Shown in pieces: positions 1 to 7,833 of a stretch of 14,397 nt of DNA. Position numbers and translations under genes: made by a program. The notes under the pieces are model-generated. The model searched no databases. It was not told where the DNA came from and saw only the letters and a program-made list of their open reading frames with translations. The DNA is from a bacterium (GTDB taxonomy: Bacteria > Bacillota > Clostridia > Oscillospirales > Acutalibacteraceae). Each line of letters begins with the position of its first letter. Positions within the stretch are counted from its first letter, which is position 1. Where the stretch lies: positions 1 to 14,397 of the forward strand of contig SFWF01000035.1 of the NCBI GenBank assembly GCA_004560045.1, written 5' to 3'.

Positions 1-650
1 TGAAAAAAGAATTTGACGTTATTCTCTTCGATTTGGACGGAACCCTTACCGACCCGGGTGAGGGTATAACCAATTCGGTGGCCTACGCCCTTAATAAATA
101 CGGAATTATAAATACCGACCGAACCGAGCTTTACCCCTTTATCGGCCCTCCTCTTTACGCTTCCTTTATGAAATATTACGGCTTTACCGAGGAAGAAGCG
201 GTGAAAGCGGTAGACTATTATCGGGAGTATTATAAAGATAAGGGTATTTTCGAAAACCGTCTTTACGACGGTATTGACGACGTTCTTAAAAGGCTTACCG
301 AAGCGGGAAAAGTCCTTCTCGTCGCTACCTCAAAGCCCGAGGTCTTTGCTAAAAGAATCCTTGAGTATTTCGGTATAGAAAAGTATTTTACCGTAATAGC
401 GGGAGCTACCATGGACGGAAGCCTTATCGAAAAATCAGATATTATAAGCTATGCCTTTAAAAGCTCGGGCATTTCCAAAGAAAACGCCCTTATGGTGGGA
501 GACCGAAGCTTCGACATTCTCGGAGCTAAGGAGCAGGGGGTAACCTCTGCAGGAGTCCTTTGGGGCTACGGCAGTCTCGACGAGCTTGAAGGCGCAGGAG
601 CCGATATAATTTTCGAAAGGGTAGAAGATATAGAAAAAATTCTTCTTTAA
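1..650 (+). CDS. HAD-family hydrolase, phosphoglycolate-phosphatase-like (start codon cut by window edge)
   Basis: The frame is open from the first bases. The window begins with TG followed by codons for KKEFDVILFDLDGTL, so the start is probably an ATG whose A lies one base before the window. A TTG at 33 also opens the frame, but it would remove the catalytic strand. With that ATG the protein is 216 residues, normal for the Gph/PgpP-like class. HAD motif I is DLDGT (nucleophile D11, acid/base D13). Motif II is VATSKP (Thr110), motif III is probably Lys145, and motif IV is GDRSFD (D168, D172). An alpha-helical cap lies at about residues 18-95. Expected role: a cytoplasmic Mg-dependent phosphatase acting on a small phosphate ester; the substrate cannot be read from sequence. 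It is followed directly by a terminator, so it ends its transcription unit. Family call is firm, substrate is not. Confidence 0.9.
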   Translation, partial: KKEFDVILFDLDGTLTDPGEGITNSVAYALNKYGIINTDRTELYPFIGPPLYASFMKYYGFTEEEAVKAVDYYREYYKDKGIFENRLYDGIDDVLKRLTEAGKVLLVATSKPEVFAKRILEYFGIEKYFTVIAGATMDGSLIEKSDIISYAFKSSGISKENALMVGDRSFDILGAKEQGVTSAGVLWGYGSLDELEGAGADIIFERVEDIEKILL

Positions 651-664
651 AACCTAAAATTGTT

Positions 665-699
665 AAAACCGACGAAAGTTTGTTTTCGTCGGTTTTTTT
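665..699 (+). terminator. Intrinsic terminator after the HAD phosphatase gene
   Basis: A stem formed by AAACCGACGAAA and TTTTCGTCGGTTT, with a short GT-rich loop, is followed by a run of T. It lies 15 bases after the stop codon and before the SulP promoter, separating the two units. Confidence 0.9.
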
Positions 700-711
700 G
701 GTCACAATTTG

Positions 712-740
712 TTTACAAAAGGGAGAATTTGTGGTAGTAT
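712..740 (+). promoter_or_regulatory. Sigma-A-type promoter for the SulP transporter gene
   Basis: A -35 element TTTACA (712-717) and a -10 element TAGTAT (735-740) are separated by exactly 17 bases, between the upstream terminator and the gene start at 782. The leader would be about 35 bases. The ribosome site is weak (AGAAG about 15 bases upstream of ATG). Confidence 0.6.
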
Positions 741-781
741 AGCTCTGCAAAAATGTGTCGAAAAGAAGTGTAAGCTAAAAA

Positions 782-2437
782 ATGAGTAAATGCTATATAA
801 AACCAAAGCTGTTTTCGGTAATTAAAAACTATTCCTCGGCGCAGCTCGTTAAGGACATCACCGCGGGAATAATCGTCGCCATAATAGCCCTGCCCCTTTC
901 TATCGCCTTGGCAATAGCTTCGGGTGTCGAGCCTGCCTGCGGTGTTTATACCGCAATTGCCGCAGGCTTCGTGGTATCCCTCCTCGGAGGAAGCCGTGTT
1001 CAGATAGCCGGTCCTACCGCCGCCTTCGCAACCATCGTCGCGGGTATAGTCGCCTCCAAAGGAATGGGCGGCCTTTTTGTAGCCACCGTTCTTGCGGGTA
1101 TTATACTTATAGTAATGGGCCTTTGTAAACTCGGCTCCCTTATAAAGTTTATCCCCACAACCATAACCGTCGGCTTTACCGCAGGTATCGCCGTTACTAT
1201 CCTCGTCGGTCAGATCAAAGATTTTCTCGGTCTTTCCTACGGTGCAGGCGTAAAGCCTATCGAAACTATAGAGAAGCTCAAGGCCAATATAGCCGCCGCA
1301 TCGACCTTTACCTGGCAGGCCCTCGTAGTCGGCGCCGTCTGCCTCGCGATTCTTATAATCTATCCCCGTCTCGAAAAACGCGTTCCTCCCTCACTTATTG
1401 CCGTTTTTGCGGGAATTTTAATGGTTAAATTTATCCCGGGAATGGAGTCGGTAGCAACTATCGATACCCTTTACGATATCCCCTCGGGTCTCCCCGCGGT
1501 TTCCTTTGAGGGAATCGACTTTTCCCTTTCGGGAATAGCCGCCGTGCTTCCCGATGCCTTTACGATAGCGATCCTCGCCGCCATAGAGTCTCTTCTTTCC
1601 TGCGTTGTGGCCGACGGTATGGTAAATTCTCACCACAACCCCAATGCCGAGCTTGTAGCCCAGGGAGTAGGTAATATCGCTTCGGTTTTCTTCGGCGGAA
1701 TTCCTGCAACCGGCGCTATCGCCCGTACTGCCGCCAATGCCAAAAACGGAGGCCGTACTCCTATCGCAGGTATGGTTCACGCGGTAGTTCTTCTCCTCGT
1801 TATCCTCTTCCTTATGCCCTACGCAGGCCTCATTCCTATGCCCACTATCGCCGCCATCCTTATTATGGTCGCCTATAATATGAGCGAATGGCGCCGCTTT
1901 GTAAAGATATGCAAAAGTTCGCCTAAGAGCGATATAATCGTTATGGTTATAACCTTTGCTTTAACCGTTATCTTCGATCTTGTCGTGGCAATTGAGGTCG
2001 GAATGATGCTTGCCGCCATCCTCTTTATGAAGCGTATGAGCGACGAATCCTCGGTTGTCGGATGGAAGTATATCGACCACGAAAACGACCCCGATTCCAT
2101 AGACCTCCGCTTCGTTCCCAAAAACGTAAGAGTTTACGAGATAAGCGGACCTCTTTTCTTCGGTGTTGCCGAAAAGATTCTCGATATCAAGCTTAAGGAT
2201 TATACCAAGGTCCTTATTATCCGTATGAGATCGGTTCCTGCCCTTGACGCTACCGCTATGAACTCTCTTGAACAGCTTTTTGATAAATGTAAAAAGCAGG
2301 GCGTTACCCTTATCCTTTCCCACGTAAATGAGCAGCCTCTCGAGGTTATGAAAAAGTCAGGCTTCTATGAAGCCGTCGGCGAGGAAAACTTCTGTCCTCA
2401 TATCGACGAAGCACTTAAAAGAGGAGCCGAAATTTAA
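782..2437 (+). CDS. SulP (SLC26) family inorganic anion transporter with STAS domain
   Basis: The 551-residue protein has the full SulP architecture. A short cytoplasmic N-terminus is followed by a hydrophobic region of many membrane helices (about residues 25-415) that opens with the family-typical stretch ITAGIIVAIIALPLSIALA and contains GPTAAFATIVAG (77-88). A C-terminal cytoplasmic STAS domain follows (about 448-548), with the typical segment ALDATAMNSLEQLF around D489. Members move sulfate, bicarbonate, dicarboxylates or other anions across the plasma membrane by symport or exchange; the STAS domain takes part in dimerisation and gating. The exact anion is not predictable here, and no sulfate-assimilation or carbonic-anhydrase gene lies beside it. 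The gene is monocistronic, with its own promoter and terminator. ATG at 782 is the first start in frame and gives a normal N-terminus. Confidence 0.93.
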   Translation: MSKCYIKPKLFSVIKNYSSAQLVKDITAGIIVAIIALPLSIALAIASGVEPACGVYTAIAAGFVVSLLGGSRVQIAGPTAAFATIVAGIVASKGMGGLFVATVLAGIILIVMGLCKLGSLIKFIPTTITVGFTAGIAVTILVGQIKDFLGLSYGAGVKPIETIEKLKANIAAASTFTWQALVVGAVCLAILIIYPRLEKRVPPSLIAVFAGILMVKFIPGMESVATIDTLYDIPSGLPAVSFEGIDFSLSGIAAVLPDAFTIAILAAIESLLSCVVADGMVNSHHNPNAELVAQGVGNIASVFFGGIPATGAIARTAANAKNGGRTPIAGMVHAVVLLLVILFLMPYAGLIPMPTIAAILIMVAYNMSEWRRFVKICKSSPKSDIIVMVITFALTVIFDLVVAIEVGMMLAAILFMKRMSDESSVVGWKYIDHENDPDSIDLRFVPKNVRVYEISGPLFFGVAEKILDIKLKDYTKVLIIRMRSVPALDATAMNSLEQLFDKCKKQGVTLILSHVNEQPLEVMKKSGFYEAVGEENFCPHIDEALKRGAEI

Positions 2438-2440
2438 AGC

Positions 2441-2471
2441 AAAACGGACGGAGATTTTCCGTCCGTTTTTT
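2441..2471 (+). terminator. Intrinsic terminator after the SulP gene
   Basis: AAAACGGACGGA pairs with TCCGTCCGTTTT across a short loop, followed by further T residues. It starts four bases after the stop codon. On the minus strand it would also stop transcription of the small gene that ends at 2478, since the arms are A-rich on one side and T-rich on the other. Confidence 0.92.
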
Positions 2472-2477
2472 GGTGCC

Positions 2478-2654
2478 TTATCTTATCATGGTCTGTATTC
2501 CTTCAACGAAATCGCCAACCGCCTTTACCGCCTTGGTAGAACCCTTCTGAACGTGATGAGTTTTTTTATTCATCATCGTCCGTCCCACCACCGTTAAAAT
2601 AGCGCCTGCCGCCATACCGACCATAGCACCCTTTGCAAAACCCTTTGCATTCAT
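2478..2654 (-). CDS. Small glycine-zipper membrane protein, 58 residues, unknown function
   Basis: I read this short frame from the reverse strand; it begins MNAKGFAKGAMVGMAAGAIL and ends EGIQTMIR. Residues 5-24 form one hydrophobic segment with glycines at 5, 9, 13 and 17, a perfect GxxxGxxxGxxxG glycine zipper, a motif associated with helix packing in membranes. The rest is short, basic and probably cytoplasmic (NKKTHHVQKG), with a possible amphipathic end KAVKAVGDFVEGIQTMI. A Shine-Dalgarno GAGGG lies at a good distance (about 7 bases), and the frame fills the gap between proA and the SulP terminator with a terminator directly behind its stop. It resembles the short YtxH-like proteins of Clostridia, but I do not recognise a named family. 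It is co-oriented with proBA and may be reached only by read-through (see the hairpin entry). Confidence 0.7.
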   Translation of the reverse strand: MNAKGFAKGAMVGMAAGAILTVVGRTMMNKKTHHVQKGSTKAVKAVGDFVEGIQTMIR

Positions 2655-2701
2655 AAAAAATCCCTCGCTTTCCGCTATTATTGTTAGCCGAAAATGAGGG
2701 A
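2655..2701 (-). terminator. proBA terminator hairpin overlapping the Shine-Dalgarno of the small downstream gene
   Basis: On the minus strand TCCCTC pairs with GAGGGA, extended inward by TTTC/GAAA and GC pairs with two or three mismatches, and is followed at once by six T residues and then the ATG at 2654. The shape is an ordinary intrinsic terminator for proBA. However, the 3' arm GAGGGA is also the only Shine-Dalgarno of the 58-residue gene, and the T run is the spacer to its start codon. Read on the plus strand the same hairpin is followed by ATTATTTTT, so it could also act as a back-up stop for the SulP gene. Confidence 0.65.
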
Positions 2702-2735
2702 TTATTTTTAAAAAATTCTTCTATTTTTAAAAAAA

Positions 2736-3980
2736 TTATCTAATTTGACCGTTGCCGCTGATAATATACTTATACGAGGTAAGCTCACGAAGTCCCATAG
2801 GACCTCTTGCGTGAAGCTTCTGGGTCGAAATACCGATCTCAGCGCCAAGCCCGAATTCTCCGCCGTCGGTAAATCGTGTCGAAGCGTTAACATATACTGC
2901 CGCACTGTCTACCGCCGAGGTAAAATATTTTGCGTTATCGCCGTTTTCGGTAATAATAACCTCACTGTGGTGGGTAGAATGTATACCGATGTGCTTTACC
3001 GCCTCGTAAACGTCCGACACGACCTTTACCGAAATTGTATAGCCTAAAAACTCGGTGAAAAAGTCCTCCTCGGTTGCGGGTATTGCGTAGGGGAGCAGAG
3101 CGCAGGTCTTTTCACAGCCTCTTATCTCGACGCCTGCAGTCTTTAACCTGCCGCATATTTCGGGAAGAGCCTTTTCGTAGATCTTTTCGTGAACGAGAAG
3201 GCTTTCCAGCGCGTTACATACCGAGGGACGCTGAACCTTTCCGTTGAATACGATATCCGATGCCATTTCAATATCGGCGGTTTCGTCAACGAATGCGTGG
3301 CAGTTTCCCGTGCCCGTTTCTATTACGGGAACGGTAGAATTCTCAACCGCCGCCTTAATAAGTCCTGCACCGCCACGTGGGATAAGTACGTCGACGTAAT
3401 CCTTTAAGGTCATAAGATCGGTTGCGGATTTGCGGGAGGTGTCGGTTACGAGCTGAATAAGATCTGCGGGAAGGCCGACCTCTGAAACAGCCCGTCTCAT
3501 TATCTCGACCGTCTTAAGGTTGGAGTTAAATGCCTCCTTGCCGCCTCTTAGTATTACCGCGCTTCCTGCCTTTAAAGCAATGGCCGCAGCATCCGAGGTG
3601 ACATTGGGTCTTGCCTCGTAAATTATGGCAATAACCCCCATAGGAACCGATACTTTTGTTATTTTGATACCGTTCGGGCGGGTATATTCGTCCAAAATAT
3701 TTCCGACGGGGTCGGGCAGCTCGCAAAGGGCCGAAACTCCGTCGGCCATGGCGAAAACACGTTTTTCGTCGAGACTCAGTCGGTCGAGCAGTGCCTTGCT
3801 CATACCCTTTTCCTCGGCGGCCTTGATGTCTGAGGCGTTTGCCGCAACGATATCTGAGGAATTTTCTTTAAGCGCCGCCGCAATAGCGGTAAGGGCCTTG
3901 TTTTTAAGCTCCGAAGAAGCCATGGCGAGGCTCAGGGAGGCTTCCTTTGCTTTTATTCCTAAATTTGTAAGCGAATTCAT
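2736..3980 (-). CDS. proA: Glutamate-5-semialdehyde dehydrogenase (gamma-glutamyl phosphate reductase)
   Basis: ProA performs the second step of proline synthesis: NADPH-dependent reduction of gamma-glutamyl phosphate, made by ProB, to glutamate-5-semialdehyde, which cyclises to pyrroline-5-carboxylate. At 414 residues it has the usual family length. Visible signatures are the nucleotide-binding region PMGVIAIIYEARPNVTSDAA (113-132), LKAGSAVILRGGKEA (136-150), and the catalytic cysteine in QRPSVCNALESLL (Cys255). The C-terminal part carries TRFTDGGEFGLGAEIGIST, typical of ProA. The ATG at 3980 begins one base after the proB stop codon; a Shine-Dalgarno AAAGG lies inside the end of proB, so the two are one operon with probable translational coupling. 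The reductase for the last step, ProC, is not in the window. Confidence 0.97.
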   Translation of the reverse strand: MNSLTNLGIKAKEASLSLAMASSELKNKALTAIAAALKENSSDIVAANASDIKAAEEKGMSKALLDRLSLDEKRVFAMADGVSALCELPDPVGNILDEYTRPNGIKITKVSVPMGVIAIIYEARPNVTSDAAAIALKAGSAVILRGGKEAFNSNLKTVEIMRRAVSEVGLPADLIQLVTDTSRKSATDLMTLKDYVDVLIPRGGAGLIKAAVENSTVPVIETGTGNCHAFVDETADIEMASDIVFNGKVQRPSVCNALESLLVHEKIYEKALPEICGRLKTAGVEIRGCEKTCALLPYAIPATEEDFFTEFLGYTISVKVVSDVYEAVKHIGIHSTHHSEVIITENGDNAKYFTSAVDSAAVYVNASTRFTDGGEFGLGAEIGISTQKLHARGPMGLRELTSYKYIISGNGQIR

Positions 3981-3981
3981 T

Positions 3982-4764
3982 TTACTTTACCTTTATATGT
4001 GTTCCGACGCCGTGTCCGTCGAAAAGATCGAATATCTTTTTGGGGTTATCTCCCGACATAATTACCGTTTCAATATTATGTTCGAGGGCAAAGCGTGCGG
4101 CTTCAAGCTTGGTTCTCATACCGCCCGTACCGCGGTTAGTACCGTTTCCGCCTGCGGCCTCGATCATCTCGTCGGTGATGGTGTCGAGAGAGTGAATGAT
4201 CCTCGCGTCGGGATTTTCTCTCGGATCATCGTCGTAATAGCCGTCGATATCGGTAAGGATTATAAGACCCTGAGCCTCGACGAGGGAAGCAACTATGGCC
4301 GAAAGATTATCGTTATCGCCGAAAACTATTTCCTCAACCGAAACCGAGTCGTTTTCGTTTACTATCGGAACCGCGCCGAAATCAAGCAGAGCGCGGAAGG
4401 TATTTATAACGTTGGTCTTGCGATCCTCGTGCTCTATAACGTCACGGTTTAAAAGGATCTGTGCCGAAACGTAGCCGTATTCTGCAAAATTGCGGTCGTA
4501 TATGCTCATAAGGTCACACTGACCGACTGCGGCGGCCGCCTGCTTTCCTTTAGTGTCAGAAGGGCGGCAGGGGAGACGGAGTCGGTTTACTCCGACCGCT
4601 ACCGCACCCGAGGAAACAATGATAACCTCGATATCGCGGTTTTTAAGGTCGCTTACCACGCGGCAAAGCTGCTCTATGCGGCGAAGATTAGGTTTTCCGT
4701 TTTCGTAGGTCAGGGTAGAGGAGCCTACCTTTATAACAATTCGTCTAAAATCCTTGAATTTCAT
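3982..4764 (-). CDS. proB: Glutamate 5-kinase, short form without PUA domain
   Basis: ProB phosphorylates glutamate on its gamma carboxyl with ATP, the committed and usually proline-inhibited step of proline synthesis. The protein is 260 residues: an amino-acid-kinase domain alone, starting FRRIVIKVGSSTLT (6-19). Substrate and nucleotide motifs are NENDSVSVEEIVFGDNDNLSA (136-156) and GTGGMRTKLEAA (212-223). The C-terminal PUA domain of the 367-residue E. coli enzyme is absent, as in many Firmicutes. I chose ATG 4764 over the GTG at 4776: a Shine-Dalgarno AAAGGTG lies about ten bases before the ATG and overlaps the GTG itself. The gene is first in the proB-proA operon, driven by a clear promoter 35 bases upstream. 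Confidence 0.96.
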   Translation of the reverse strand: MKFKDFRRIVIKVGSSTLTYENGKPNLRRIEQLCRVVSDLKNRDIEVIIVSSGAVAVGVNRLRLPCRPSDTKGKQAAAAVGQCDLMSIYDRNFAEYGYVSAQILLNRDVIEHEDRKTNVINTFRALLDFGAVPIVNENDSVSVEEIVFGDNDNLSAIVASLVEAQGLIILTDIDGYYDDDPRENPDARIIHSLDTITDEMIEAAGGNGTNRGTGGMRTKLEAARFALEHNIETVIMSGDNPKKIFDLFDGHGVGTHIKVK

Positions 4765-4798
4765 AAAAAAACACACCTTTCGGTCGCTATTTAAGCCT

Positions 4799-4827
4799 AT
4801 TATAACACTTTTTTCTCTTATTTACAA
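4799..4827 (-). promoter_or_regulatory. Sigma-A-type promoter of proBA
   Basis: Reading the minus strand, -35 TTGTAA (4827-4822) and a consensus -10 TATAAT (4804-4799) are separated by exactly 17 bases. The transcript would start near 4792, giving a leader of under 30 bases that holds only the ribosome site, with no room for a riboswitch or attenuator. Confidence 0.75.
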
Positions 4828-4857
4828 TTTATACTTTATTTTTTTTAAGTTTTCAAG

Positions 4858-4872
4858 TATAATTATTATAAA
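4858..4872 (+). promoter_or_regulatory. Probable -10 region of secA
   Basis: TATAAT (4858-4863) and TATAAA (4867-4872) lie 40-55 bases before the secA start, in a very AT-rich divergent spacer shared with proBA. Neither has a good -35 at 17 bases (TTTATT and TTTAAG), so the exact promoter is uncertain. Confidence 0.35.
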
Positions 4873-4912
4873 ATGTGTATTTTTCACTTAAAATTTTCTG
4901 TGAGGTTCAAAA

Positions 4913-7633
4913 ATGAGTATATTTTCCAAGCTTTTCGGTAACTATAGCGAAAAGGAGCTTAAAAGAATAAAACCCCTTCAGCAGCGCGTTCTCGATTTAG
5001 AGGAAGAATACCGCGCCCTGTCCGACGAGGAGCTTAAGGGTAAGACCTTCGAGTTTAAAAAACGTCTTGCGGGAGGAGAGACCTTAGACGATCTGCTTCC
5101 CGAGGCCTTTGCCGCCTGCCGTGAGGCGGGTGACCGCGTACTCGGAATGAGGCATTTCCCCGTTCAGATAATCGGCGGTATCGTCCTTCATCAGGGCCGT
5201 ATCAGCGAAATGAAAACGGGTGAAGGTAAAACCTTAGTTGCGACCCTTCCCGCCTATCTGAACGCCCTTGCAGGTAAAGGCGTTCATATCGTTACCGTAA
5301 ACGACTACCTCGCCAAACGAGACAGTGAGTGGATGGGTAAGCTCTACCGCTTTATGGGTCTTGAGGTCGGTCTTATCGTTCACGGTATGACAAATGAAGA
5401 GAAAAAAGCCGCCTACGACGCCGACATAACCTACTGTACCAATAACGAGCTGGGCTTCGATTACCTCCGCGACAATATGGTCATCTATAAAGAGAATCGA
5501 GTTCAGCGCGGGCATCATTTTGCTATCGTCGACGAGGTCGACTCTATCCTTATCGACGAGGCGAGAACCCCTCTTATTATCTCGGGTCAGGGCGAAAAGT
5601 CTACCGACCTTTATACTCAGGCCAACCGCCTTGCCAAAAGTCTTAAATGCGTAAAGGTCAAAGAGACAAATGATAAGCAGTCTGACGAGGAGCAGAATAT
5701 TAACGGCGACTACGTCGTTGACGAAAAGGCGAAAACCTGCGTCCTTACCCCCTCGGGTGTTAAAAAGGCTGAGGAATTCTTCGGCCTCGAAAACCTTAAT
5801 GATGCCGAGAACATCACCATTTCACACCATATTCAGCAGGCCATCCGCGCCCACGGTATTATGCAGCGAGATGTCGACTACGTCGTAAAGGACGGCGAGG
5901 TTCTTATAGTCGACGAATTTACCGGCCGTATTATGCCCGGCCGCCGCTATAACGAGGGCCTTCATCAGGCGATCGAAGCCAAAGAAGGAGTAAAGGTCGC
6001 AAGAGAGTCCAAGACCCTTGCCTCCATAACCTTCCAGAATTTCTTCCGTATGTACTCTAAGCTTTCGGGTATGACGGGTACCGCCATGACCGAGGAAGCC
6101 GAATTCCGCGAGATATACAAGCTCGACGTTATCGAAATTCCTACCAATAAGCCGGTAGTCCGTACCGACGAGGCCGATGTCGTATATAAAACCGAAAAAG
6201 GCAAGTTTATGGCCGTTATCGATCAGATCGAGGCCTGCGCCGCCAAGGGTCAGCCCGTACTTGTCGGAACTATCACCATCGAAAAATCCGAGATCCTTTC
6301 CTCAATGCTTAAGCATCGCGGAATTAAGCATAACGTGCTGAACGCCAAGCATCACGAAAAGGAAGCCGAAATAATCGCTCAGGCAGGTAAACTCGGCGCC
6401 GTTACCATCGCCACCAATATGGCAGGTCGTGGTACCGATATTATGCTCGGCGGTAACGCAGAATATCTTGCAAAGGCCGAGCTTAAGCATAGAGGCTACA
6501 GCGACGAGCTTATCGTTGAGGCAACGGGCTATTCCGATACCGAGGACGAGGAGATATTAAAGGCAAGACACGAGTTTGCCGAGCTTTTCGCCTCCTTTAA
6601 GGCCGAAATTGCCCCCGAAGCCGAGCAGGTCAAGTCGGTCGGCGGCCTCTTTATAATCGGTACCGAGCGTCACGAATCCCGCCGTATCGATAATCAGCTT
6701 CGAGGTCGAGCAGGACGTCAGGGCGACCCCGGATGCACCCGCTTCTACGTCTCTATGGAAGACGATCTTATGCGTCTTTTCGGCGGCGAACGTATGACTG
6801 CAATTATGAATACCCTTAACGTCGACGAGCATACTCCTCTTCAGAACGGTATGCTTTCCCGTAGCATCGAATCGGCGCAGGGTAGAATTGAAGCCCGAAA
6901 CTTTGCTATCCGTAAAACCGTCCTTGAATACGACGACGTTATGAACCGTCAGCGCGAGCTCATCTATAAGCAGAGAAATCAGGTTCTTGACGGCGAGGAT
7001 ATTCAGGAAACCGTGAAGAAGATGATAAGCGGCTTTATCGCGAGCGAGGTCGAGGCGCAGTGCGGCGATGAGCTTGCCGAAAACTGGAACCTCGAGGCCC
7101 TTCGTCAGACCTTTGGCGGCTGGCTCCTCGGTGAAGAAGACCTCGTCTATACCACCGACGATCTCAATACCCTTCAGGTATCCGATATTACCGAGCTTAT
7201 TACCAAAAAGGCCGAGGCCCTCTACGCCGCCCGTGAGGAAGAATTCGGAAGCGAGGTAATGCGTGAGCTCGAGCGCGTAATGCTCCTTAAGAGCGTTGAT
7301 ACCAACTGGATGGAGCATATCGACGCTATGGATCAGCTCAAGCAGGGAATAAACCTCCGCGCCTACGGTCAGCACAATCCCGTCGTTGAATACCGCAACG
7401 AGGGCTACGATATGTTCGCCGCAATGACCGATGCCATCCGTGAGCAGACCGCCAAGCGCGTGCTTACCGTTCGTATCCGCAAGGACGAAGAGGTCAAGCG
7501 CGAAAAGGTAGCCGAGGAGGTATCTGCCGGCGCTCCCAACACCGTTAAGGGTAAGGGTGCCGTCAGCAAGAACGCATTTTGTCCGTGTGGTAGCGGTAAA
7601 AAGTATAAACGCTGCTGCGGCAAGGAAGACTAA
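4913..7633 (+). CDS. secA: Protein translocase ATPase SecA
   Basis: SecA is the ATP-driven motor that pushes unfolded secretory proteins through the SecYEG channel at the membrane. At 906 residues it is full length. Motifs in order: Q-motif region with RHFPVQIIGGIVLHQG (80-95), Walker A MKTGEGKT (100-107), VTVNDYLAKRD, DEAD-box Walker B VDEVDS (206-211), then DEARTPLIISG. Further on are the NBD2 motifs TNMAGRGTDIMLGGN, GTERHESRRIDNQLRGRAGRQGDPG and YDDVMNRQR, and a C-terminal SEC-C zinc motif CPCGSGKKYKRCC (C890, C892, C901, C902) that in other SecA proteins binds SecB or the ribosome. A ribosome site GAGG lies about eight bases before ATG 4913. It stands alone between divergent proBA and convergent nagA. 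Downstream prfB, the partner in Bacillus subtilis, is not present. Confidence 0.98.
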   Translation: MSIFSKLFGNYSEKELKRIKPLQQRVLDLEEEYRALSDEELKGKTFEFKKRLAGGETLDDLLPEAFAACREAGDRVLGMRHFPVQIIGGIVLHQGRISEMKTGEGKTLVATLPAYLNALAGKGVHIVTVNDYLAKRDSEWMGKLYRFMGLEVGLIVHGMTNEEKKAAYDADITYCTNNELGFDYLRDNMVIYKENRVQRGHHFAIVDEVDSILIDEARTPLIISGQGEKSTDLYTQANRLAKSLKCVKVKETNDKQSDEEQNINGDYVVDEKAKTCVLTPSGVKKAEEFFGLENLNDAENITISHHIQQAIRAHGIMQRDVDYVVKDGEVLIVDEFTGRIMPGRRYNEGLHQAIEAKEGVKVARESKTLASITFQNFFRMYSKLSGMTGTAMTEEAEFREIYKLDVIEIPTNKPVVRTDEADVVYKTEKGKFMAVIDQIEACAAKGQPVLVGTITIEKSEILSSMLKHRGIKHNVLNAKHHEKEAEIIAQAGKLGAVTIATNMAGRGTDIMLGGNAEYLAKAELKHRGYSDELIVEATGYSDTEDEEILKARHEFAELFASFKAEIAPEAEQVKSVGGLFIIGTERHESRRIDNQLRGRAGRQGDPGCTRFYVSMEDDLMRLFGGERMTAIMNTLNVDEHTPLQNGMLSRSIESAQGRIEARNFAIRKTVLEYDDVMNRQRELIYKQRNQVLDGEDIQETVKKMISGFIASEVEAQCGDELAENWNLEALRQTFGGWLLGEEDLVYTTDDLNTLQVSDITELITKKAEALYAAREEEFGSEVMRELERVMLLKSVDTNWMEHIDAMDQLKQGINLRAYGQHNPVVEYRNEGYDMFAAMTDAIREQTAKRVLTVRIRKDEEVKREKVAEEVSAGAPNTVKGKGAVSKNAFCPCGSGKKYKRCCGKED

Positions 7634-7771
7634 GAAATAATCGAAAAACGGAGGCACTCGCGACTTTTTTCTTCGCTCGGACTACCTTTGTACGTCATCG
7701 CACCGTGCACCGAGCTGCAACGAGACCCTCTGACGACCCGAGCAAGCTAACGACAGCGTAATCGCTAATTT
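7634..7771. other. Structured GC-rich spacer between secA and the shared terminator, no gene recognised
   Basis: This 138-base stretch has no credible coding frame, yet it is GC-rich and full of short complementary words. GCTCGG near 7672 can pair with either of two CCGAGC copies further on, GCACCGTGC is nearly self-complementary, and AGCG-TAAT-CGCT forms a small hairpin. The words suggest a structured RNA or a dispersed intergenic element, but I recognise no known family. Not part of secA: the stop codon follows a normal SEC-C end. Confidence 0.35.
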
Positions 7772-7830
7772 AAAAGGACAGAATCCAACGTATCGTACTT
7801 AAGTGTACGGTCCGAAGATTCTGTCCTTTT
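7772..7830. terminator. Bidirectional terminator between convergent secA and nagA
   Basis: A perfect 14-base inverted repeat, AAAAGGACAGAATC (7772-7785) and its complement (7817-7830), encloses an inner hairpin CGTAC-TTAAGT-GTACG (7794-7809). On the plus strand the stem ends TTTTCTTTT; on the minus strand it ends TTTTAAATT. The gene ends on both sides converge on it, so it can serve both. Confidence 0.85.
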
Positions 7831-7833
7831 CTT

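Noticed and set aside
2367..2597. Possible 76-residue plus-strand frame at the end of the SulP gene
   Set aside because: It overlaps the SulP coding end and its terminator and is antisense to the better-supported 58-residue minus-strand gene.
3625..4452. Open frame of 275 codons on the plus strand
   Set aside because: It is antisense across the proA-proB junction, both of which are unmistakable; no domain is recognisable in it and no ribosome site precedes it.
3982..4764. ProB looked truncated because it lacks the PUA domain
   Set aside because: The kinase domain is complete, the stop codon is tightly linked to proA by one base, and short ProB proteins of this kind are ordinary in Firmicutes.
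6557..7657. Long open frame (366 codons) on the minus strand
   Set aside because: It lies wholly antisense to the conserved C-terminal half of secA, resembles no family, and is explained by the biased codon use of secA, which removes stops from the opposite strand.
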